From positions 1 through 64,000 of the forward strand of contig JBKCPL010000003.1 in the NCBI GenBank assembly GCA_046309355.1: DNA of 64,000 nucleotides, written 5' to 3'. Under the pieces are notes generated by a model. That model was not told where the DNA came from, made no database searches, and saw nothing but the letters and a program-made list of their open reading frames with translations. The position numbers and the translations under genes were made by a program. Source of the DNA: CAYSBE01 sp046309355. Its GTDB lineage: Bacteria; Bacteroidota; Bacteroidia; UKL13-3. The number at the start of each line of letters is the position of its first letter. Position 1 is the first letter of the stretch. This document shows, piece after piece, positions 54,980 through 64,000 of this stretch.

Positions 54980-55468
54980 ATGAAAAAAATCATCTTATCA
55001 AGTGCACTGCTCTATGTGCTAGCATCATGCGGAGGCAATCAGCCTCAACAAAACAGCGAAACTGCAACACCGGCTGCTGAAGCCACACCACAAACCATCG
55101 AATTTACAATAAATGCAGTAGGCAACACCATGGCAGATATGGCCTATGACACCAAAGAAATAAAGGCTAAATCGGGTGCAAAAGTGGTTATCAATTTAAC
55201 TAATCAAGGCAACGATGCAGCCATGATACATAATTTAGTTATTGTGAAACAAGGAGCTGAAAAGGATGTGGCTATGGAAGGATTGAATCTAAAAGACCAA
55301 AACTATTTCAATGCAACAAATCCAAATGTTATTGCAGGATCATCAATGGCTGAACCCGGTAAAACTGTGACTTTTGAATTCACTGCACCCGAACCCGGAA
55401 CATATACATACATTTGTACATATCCCGGTCACTGGATGAAAATGCAGGGTATACTGATAGTAGAATAA
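54980..55468 (+). CDS. Blue-copper (azurin/auracyanin-like) lipoprotein
   Basis: 162 residues. A signal peptide with lipobox VLASC (Cys17) and a Gln/Thr/Ala-rich linker at 18-38 precede a cupredoxin domain at about 40-162. Type 1 copper ligands are visible: H84 (MIHNLV), C146, H151 and M155 in ICTYPGHWMKMQG, with the C-x4-H-x3-M spacing of azurin. Likely a periplasmic or outer-membrane-tethered electron carrier. It follows the AsmA gene by 13 bases and is closed by a strong terminator. Confidence 0.93.
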   Translation: MKKIILSSALLYVLASCGGNQPQQNSETATPAAEATPQTIEFTINAVGNTMADMAYDTKEIKAKSGAKVVINLTNQGNDAAMIHNLVIVKQGAEKDVAMEGLNLKDQNYFNATNPNVIAGSSMAEPGKTVTFEFTAPEPGTYTYICTYPGHWMKMQGILIVE

Positions 55469-55490
55469 TCAAGTTTACTTTTACTAAAAT

Positions 55491-55513
55491 AGGGGCGTAA
55501 GCCCCTTTTTTTT
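55491..55513 (+). terminator. Rho-independent terminator after the cupredoxin gene
   Basis: GGGGC, loop GTAA, GCCCC, then eight T residues, 23 bases after the stop at 55468. Closes the transcript from the AsmA/cupredoxin genes. Confidence 0.92.
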
Positions 55514-55573
55514 GGTCAAATCAAATTGTGGCACTATTTTTAATATACTTGTGCGTCCAATACACTCAACACC

Positions 55574-56158
55574 ATGAAAAAAGTCATTCTTATCCCGATT
55601 CTAACAGTTATGCTAATTGTTACATCTTGCGCAAATCGAAAAGTTAGTCGTATAGATCCCGACACTCAAGTAGACCTGAGTGGTCGCTGGAATGATACAG
55701 ATTCTAAACTGGTAGCCAATGAAATGATAAAAGATGTGTTAGCAAGACCTTGGCGAGCAAACTATGAGCAAAAAGCCGGAAAAAAACCCACTGTTATAGT
55801 AGGCAGTGTGAGAAACAAAACATCTGAACACATTGATGCAGTCCCATTTATCAAGGCAATGGAACGTGAATTTATAAATTCGGGAGTAGTATCAGTAGTT
55901 CAGTCGGGTGACGAGCGAAATCAGTTACGTGAAGAAAGAAACGAACAGCAGATATTTGCATCAGAAGAAAGTAAGAAAAAGTGGGGCAAAGAGAAAGGTG
56001 CTGACTATATGATGAACGGCACGATAAGCTCAATTATTGATCAATACAAAAACCAACGTATTATATACTATAAAGTTAATTTGGAACTAACAGACTTGGA
56101 AACAAATGAAAAGGTTTGGATTGGCGAAAAGGAGATTAAAAAATACGTTAAAAACTAA
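55574..56158 (+). CDS. LpoB-like lipoprotein
   Basis: 194 residues with lipobox IVTSC (Cys19). The mature part KPTVIVGSVRNKTSEHIDA, GADYMMNGTISSIIDQYKNQ and LELTDLETNEKVWIGEKEIKKYV match the LpoB family (activator of penicillin-binding protein 1b in enterobacteria). In Bacteroidetes its partner is not known. It is 26 bases upstream of the COG3014-like lipoprotein gene, with which it is often paired. Confidence 0.88.
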   Translation: MKKVILIPILTVMLIVTSCANRKVSRIDPDTQVDLSGRWNDTDSKLVANEMIKDVLARPWRANYEQKAGKKPTVIVGSVRNKTSEHIDAVPFIKAMEREFINSGVVSVVQSGDERNQLREERNEQQIFASEESKKKWGKEKGADYMMNGTISSIIDQYKNQRIIYYKVNLELTDLETNEKVWIGEKEIKKYVKN

Positions 56159-56184
56159 ATAGTTTCCAAAGCAGCATTTAGGAT

Positions 56185-57576
56185 ATGAGTAGGTATGCCT
56201 GCCTAGTTATTTTAACGTGCCTTATAACAGCATGCGCAACATACTATGAGAAAAATGCACATTTTATGCAGGCCATTTACGATGGCAACCTTCAGAGTGC
56301 AGAGGAGCTAATTGCAAAAACCGAAAATAGAACACCTTCCCGAAATATGCTGTTGTATTATTTAAACTATGCAACAGTATTATCGTTGAACAACAAACCG
56401 TCCGAGAGTAATCGCGAGTTTCAAAAAGCAGACTATTTCGTTGAAGATTTCCAGAAAAATCTGGGAGCTTCCGCATTGTCGCTGTTAACAAATCCTGGTA
56501 TAACACCCTATGCAGGAGAGCCCTTTGAGCAAATTTTGCTGCATTACTACACCACAATCAATTATATTAAACTCGGAGATTTTGATGCCGCCCTTGTGGA
56601 ATGTAAAAGGATGAATTTAAAACTCCAGCGTATTACTGACACTTACAAAGAACGTAACGTGTACAGACGTGATGCATTCGTACATTTACTAAATGGTATA
56701 ATTTACGATGCACAAAAAGATTACAACAATGCATTCATTGCATATCGAAATGCTATAGAGGTCTATGAAAGCGACTACTCGAAGCTTGGCTGTGTTTTAC
56801 CTAATCAGCTAAAAGACGATATCATACGCACAGCTTATTTAACCGGATTTTACGATGAGCAGTACTTTTATGAGCAGCGCTATAACCGGAAATTAAATAA
56901 AGACTCATCCAAACTGGAAAGCCATATTTTTTTCTGGAATAATGGCCTATGTCCAATAAAAGATGAATGGAGTATAAACTTTGTTATTACTCAAGGAAAT
57001 GATGGTTGGGTCAACTTCGTGAATGTAGATTTGGGACTTAACTTCCCTTTTTATGTTGGCGAGAATGACACTAGAAAATCACTTTCTGATTTAAAAATTG
57101 TTCGGGTTGCATTCCCAAAATTTGTTTCAAGATCACGCAAATATTTTAGTGCCGAGTTTAAAATAGACTCTTTAAATTATGCTAAGCAATTTGAATTAGC
57201 TGAGCCTGTAAATCAAATTGCATATCAGTCTTTACGCGACAGAATGATGAAGGAAATGGCTGAGGCGTTATTAAGACTGGCTACAAAACAAATTCTGGAA
57301 ACCCAGATGCGTAAAAAAAATGAAGGATTAGGTATTGCCATGAGTATACTCAATGCAGTTTCTGAGCAGGCAGATACTCGCAATTGGCAACTATTACCGT
57401 TTGAGATTCTATACACACGTATACAAATACCTGCTGGCAGGTATAAGTATAAAGTTGATGGTTATGATGAGTCAAGAAGTCAGAAGACAACAATTGCACT
57501 CGGAGAAATGTCAGTTTCGCAACAGAGTGCTATATCAACATTGAATTCAATGAATTTTACAGGCTACGTAAGATAA
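56185..57576 (+). CDS. COG3014-family lipoprotein with TPR-like helices
   Basis: 463 residues. A lipobox LITAC with Cys17 and helical TPR-like repeats at about 25-230 (QSAEELIAK, YYLNYATVLSLNNKPSESNRE, LLNGIIYDAQKDYNNAFIA). The C-terminal half is beta-rich (LLPFEILYTRIQIPAGRYKYK). It fits the COG3014 family, which co-occurs with LpoB-like lipoproteins in several Gram-negative groups; a joint role in outer-membrane or cell-wall assembly is inferred. The stop lies 2 bases before the convergent PaaN stop. Confidence 0.82.
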   Translation: MSRYACLVILTCLITACATYYEKNAHFMQAIYDGNLQSAEELIAKTENRTPSRNMLLYYLNYATVLSLNNKPSESNREFQKADYFVEDFQKNLGASALSLLTNPGITPYAGEPFEQILLHYYTTINYIKLGDFDAALVECKRMNLKLQRITDTYKERNVYRRDAFVHLLNGIIYDAQKDYNNAFIAYRNAIEVYESDYSKLGCVLPNQLKDDIIRTAYLTGFYDEQYFYEQRYNRKLNKDSSKLESHIFFWNNGLCPIKDEWSINFVITQGNDGWVNFVNVDLGLNFPFYVGENDTRKSLSDLKIVRVAFPKFVSRSRKYFSAEFKIDSLNYAKQFELAEPVNQIAYQSLRDRMMKEMAEALLRLATKQILETQMRKKNEGLGIAMSILNAVSEQADTRNWQLLPFEILYTRIQIPAGRYKYKVDGYDESRSQKTTIALGEMSVSQQSAISTLNSMNFTGYVR

Positions 57577-57578
57577 TC

Positions 57579-59234
57579 CTATCCCATATATCTGTTCCCC
57601 ACCCACACAAATCTTTTGGCAATAAATTCAGTATTTGTTAGTGAAGCATTTCCAGCCGCATTTCCTCCTGTAACGTGCAAATCACTAAATGCAGCGTGTG
57701 AATTGATAAATGCAGCTCCAGTAAAGTTAAATGAAACGGGCACAAAAACACTATTCATGTGCTGCTCAATCATATTCATTACATTCTGGTCGGTGCTGTA
57801 AGCCGAACACGTTAATGCACCCTTCTCTCTAGAAATTAGTTTAGCTAGTTGAACACTGTCATTAGTATCGTCCGTTTTAACTACAAAAACTACAGGTCCA
57901 AAGCACTCCTCACCAAATAAAAACTTGGCTGATTTATCTGCCTGTAGAATAGTGGGTGTAGTTATTCGTGCATCAGGGAACTCAGGATTTACTATAACTC
58001 CCGATTCTAATATGACCGCATCAGAATTATTCTTTTGTATATCGGCTACACGCTTCATGGTGGTATCATTTTGTATTGCCCCGATTGTGGCAGCACCGGC
58101 TTTGGGGTTGTTTACCAGGTCAACTATTGACTGTTTTAACTTATCTACAACTGCTTCGTAACTCAATGTATCATCACCGCACTTAACACCAATTGAAGGT
58201 ATAAAAACAGTTTGAGGGGCAGTGCACATCTGCCCGGAGTAAAGACACATTGAGAAGGCAAGATTTGATGCTACACTTGCCATATCATGAACACTGTCGA
58301 TAATCACACAGTTTACACCCGCTTTCTCAGTAAATACTATCTTGTTTAAACCTTCCACATATGAACCAAACGCTGATCCACCGGTATAATCAACCAATTT
58401 AACATCTTGGTGTTCGGCTATTTGTTTAGTAACGGGGTCGTTAATTGTATCGGGTAGCAATTGAATGATGTTGCTATCAACTCCTGCTTCAGCGAATACC
58501 TTTTGCATCTCTGCTATATATATAGCAATTGGTAAGATAGCTTTAGGGTGTGGTTTAACTATAGTTGGATTGCCAACTATTAGATTTGCAAATACACCAG
58601 GTAAAGTATTCCAAACCGGGAAGGTCGAACAGCCAATCACCAAACCTATCCCCCGTGGTATGGGCTTCCATGATTTTTCAATAGTCAAATCGAATTTACC
58701 CATAGGTTTAATCCAAGAAGCTTTTCTTGGATACAAAGAGAGTTCCCTGTATCCCATAGCAATAGCCTCAAGTGCTCGATCATTCGAATGTGGACCTGAA
58801 GCTTGAAAAGACATCATAAAGGATTGCCCCGTAGTGTGCATAGTCGCATACGCTATATCAAAGAAACGGCTTTTCACCCGATCAAGACACTCAACTAAAA
58901 TACCCGCTCTTTCAGAATAAGATATGGCGTTCCATGAAGTTATGGAAAGCTTCGACCTTTCAACTATATCAGAAATAATTGGCTGCGGATATAAAACACC
59001 TATTCCTGTTTGAGTGTAGGGTGAAACCTCCTCTCCTACCCACTTACAGCCATCTTGTTTTTGAATCAGTTCATGGAAATTCGTATTCAGGATAGAACCA
59101 ATGTAGCTTTTCCCCTTAGCATCTCCATCAGCGTCATAAAATTTAGGCAATTCGGGGTATGGCGTGTAATAGGTTCTTTGGCCAATGGCTTCAACAGCTT
59201 GTTTTATTAAATCAGAATGTTTTTCAAAATACAT
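57579..59234 (-). CDS. paaN: PaaN-type aldehyde dehydrogenase
   Basis: 551 residues, the typical length of stand-alone PaaN without a hydratase domain. IPRGIGLVIGCSTFPVWNTLPG (NAD region), FTEKAGVNC and the catalytic Cys in LYSGQMCTAPQTVF are present. PaaN-type enzymes oxidise the open-ring aldehyde in phenylacetate degradation. No other paa gene is in this window, so the substrate here is less certain. Upstream is the 414-base gap before the rRNA operon. Confidence 0.88.
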   Translation of the reverse strand: MYFEKHSDLIKQAVEAIGQRTYYTPYPELPKFYDADGDAKGKSYIGSILNTNFHELIQKQDGCKWVGEEVSPYTQTGIGVLYPQPIISDIVERSKLSITSWNAISYSERAGILVECLDRVKSRFFDIAYATMHTTGQSFMMSFQASGPHSNDRALEAIAMGYRELSLYPRKASWIKPMGKFDLTIEKSWKPIPRGIGLVIGCSTFPVWNTLPGVFANLIVGNPTIVKPHPKAILPIAIYIAEMQKVFAEAGVDSNIIQLLPDTINDPVTKQIAEHQDVKLVDYTGGSAFGSYVEGLNKIVFTEKAGVNCVIIDSVHDMASVASNLAFSMCLYSGQMCTAPQTVFIPSIGVKCGDDTLSYEAVVDKLKQSIVDLVNNPKAGAATIGAIQNDTTMKRVADIQKNNSDAVILESGVIVNPEFPDARITTPTILQADKSAKFLFGEECFGPVVFVVKTDDTNDSVQLAKLISREKGALTCSAYSTDQNVMNMIEQHMNSVFVPVSFNFTGAAFINSHAAFSDLHVTGGNAAGNASLTNTEFIAKRFVWVGNRYMG

Positions 59235-59335
59235 AGTATGGAATATTTGTGGCGCAAATTACGATTATAGGACAATTTACATACCGGGATTTTTTATGCT
59301 GATATACAGTATACTAGAAAATACAGGCATTTAAA

Positions 59336-59367
59336 TTGTGCGATTACAAAAAGCTTACATACATTTG
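59336..59367 (+). promoter_or_regulatory. Possible upstream rRNA promoter (P1)
   Basis: TTG at 59336-59338 and TACATTTG at 59360-59367, spaced by 21 bases rather than 19. The -7 box is exact but the spacing is off by two, so it is a weaker candidate than the site at 59467. Confidence 0.45.
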
Positions 59368-59466
59368 TTGCCCTTTTACAGCAAAAGTTCTTTCAATGTA
59401 TTTACTGTTGCACATCTGAATTTTTTAGATATTTAAAATGATTTAAAAAATATTTTCAGAAAAAAC

Positions 59467-59496
59467 TTGACAACACAAAAAATACTACTACTTTTG
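59467..59496 (+). promoter_or_regulatory. rRNA operon promoter (P2)
   Basis: TTG at 59467-59469, 19 bases, TACTTTTG at 59489-59496: a perfect TTG-N19-TAnnTTTG. It lies about 150 bases before the mature 16S end, within an A-rich stretch that may act as an UP-like element. Confidence 0.88.
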
Positions 59497-59648
59497 CATC
59501 CCCTTTCAAATAAAGGGTATCACAAATAGAAATATCATAGCGTCTAACGCATCAGATATAATGTTCTTTGAAGAATTGAAATAGCAGACACTTTTGTCAT
59601 ACTTTGACATTTAGTTTCAAATCCTTGTCAGAATATCAAATATCTTTT
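59497..59648 (+). other. 16S rRNA leader with boxA-like site and processing arm
   Basis: GTTCTTTGA at 59563-59571 resembles boxA of rRNA antitermination and recurs ahead of 23S at 61482. ATTGAAATAGCAGAC (59575-59589) is the exact reverse complement of GTCTGCTATTTCAAT (61192-61206) beyond 16S, so the two can pair as the RNase III stem around pre-16S. The rest of the 59235-59648 gap shows only the two promoters. Confidence 0.75.
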
Positions 59649-61173
<1,525 letters not shown>

Positions 61174-61296
61174 TAGAGTTTAGGATTTGACGTCTGCTAT
61201 TTCAATCACCTTCAAATTTTGTTCTTTATTTAAGCTGTAGGGTAACCAATAGCTAAATCAGAGGCGCCCCTTCTAAGTTTAAAAGACCATTTATTT
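61174..61296 (+). other. 16S-tRNA spacer with 3' processing arm
   Basis: Holds GTCTGCTATTTCAAT (61192-61206), the 3' arm of the 15-bp pre-16S stem. No further gene is seen before tRNA-Ile. Confidence 0.75.
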
Positions 61297-61370
61297 AGTC
61301 TCGTAGCTCAGTTGGTTAGAGCGCTACACTGATAATGTAGAGGTCCCCAGTTCAAATCTGGGCGGGACTA
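61297..61370 (+). tRNA. tRNA-Ile (anticodon GAT)
   Basis: 74 bases. Acceptor AGTCTCG/CGGGACT (one T-G pair), discriminator A; anticodon stem CTACA/TGTAG, loop CTGATAA, anticodon GAT; T-loop GTTCAAATC. CCA not encoded. Standard rRNA-spacer tRNA. Confidence 0.96.
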
Positions 61371-61384
61371 CTTAATAAGCTATT

Positions 61385-61458
61385 GGGGAATTAGCTCAGC
61401 TGGCTAGAGCACCTGCCTTGCACGCAGGGGGTCAACGGTTCGAATCCGTTATTCTCCA
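61385..61458 (+). tRNA. tRNA-Ala (anticodon TGC)
   Basis: 74 bases. Acceptor GGGGAAT/ATTCTCC with one G-T pair, discriminator A; anticodon stem CCTGC/GCAGG, loop CTTGCAC, anticodon TGC; T-loop GTTCGAATC. CCA not encoded as part of a full CCA (CACAAT follows). 15 bases after tRNA-Ile. A boxA-like GTTCTTTGA at 61482 precedes 23S. Confidence 0.96.
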
Positions 61459-61538
61459 CAATCATGCACTACAGCATGAAAGTTCTTTGACATATTGAAA
61501 GAAAACACAATTTTTCTAGATCAATCTAGGATATTCAA

Positions 61539-64000
<2,462 letters not shown>

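Overview
This is a chromosomal segment from a member of the Bacteroidetes (Bacteroidota), most likely a gliding or soil/aquatic Cytophagales-type organism. The lineage call rests on several independent signs: a gldC homologue, outer-membrane proteins with carboxypeptidase-regulatory-like plus beta-barrel domains, type IX secretion (T9SS) C-terminal tails, a 50-residue DUF4295 ribosomal-type protein beside rpmG and rpmB, a GSCFA protein, bacillithiol synthesis (bshC), promoters of the TTG-N19-TAnnTTTG type, near absence of Shine-Dalgarno sequences, and a Bacteroidetes-type 16S rRNA. Order and family were not tested by any search.

Layout. 1-2423 is alaS (cut by the left edge), divergent from an M23 peptidase, a MerR-like regulator, gldC and a large outer-membrane beta-barrel protein. 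6.9-15.3 kb holds small housekeeping genes: GSCFA, PIN-PhoH, NUDIX, pyrE, two tandem PlsC acyltransferases, gatC, a LolD-like ATPase, an MFS transporter, free-methionine-R-sulfoxide reductase and a small lipoprotein. 15.3-25.5 kb is mostly on the minus strand: tRNA-Leu and tRNA-Gly, mutS, a beta-barrel/SPOR fusion, bshC, rimO, ftsY, the DUF4295 protein, rpmG, rpmB, and a broken T9SS cargo gene. A SpoU methyltransferase lies on the plus strand. 25.7-46.2 kb holds enoyl-CoA hydratase, queA, gyrB, a Deg protease, dapF, a SNF2 helicase, a T9SS cargo protein, acyl-CoA carboxylase beta subunit, a DUF4139 protein, a GH3-family protein, dxr, rseP and a Smr-domain protein.

46.2-52.2 kb is the most unusual part and my candidate for an undescribed system. 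A stand-alone E1/ThiF-like adenylating enzyme, a GNAT-type acyltransferase with some resemblance to autoinducer synthases, a 7TMR-DISM sensor histidine kinase, a REC-histidine kinase hybrid and a single-domain response regulator are packed as one operon. A paralogous response regulator is divergent from it. The arrangement suggests synthesis and perception of a small acylated or adenylation-dependent signal, but no DNA-binding output protein is encoded with it. After it come an AsmA-like protein, a cupredoxin lipoprotein, an LpoB-like/COG3014-like lipoprotein pair and a PaaN-type aldehyde dehydrogenase.

59.3-64.0 kb is an rRNA operon: two candidate promoters, 16S rRNA, tRNA-Ile(GAT), tRNA-Ala(TGC) and the first ~2.46 kb of 23S rRNA, cut by the right edge. 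No transposase, phage gene, CRISPR array or integration site was recognised. The window reads as core chromosome.
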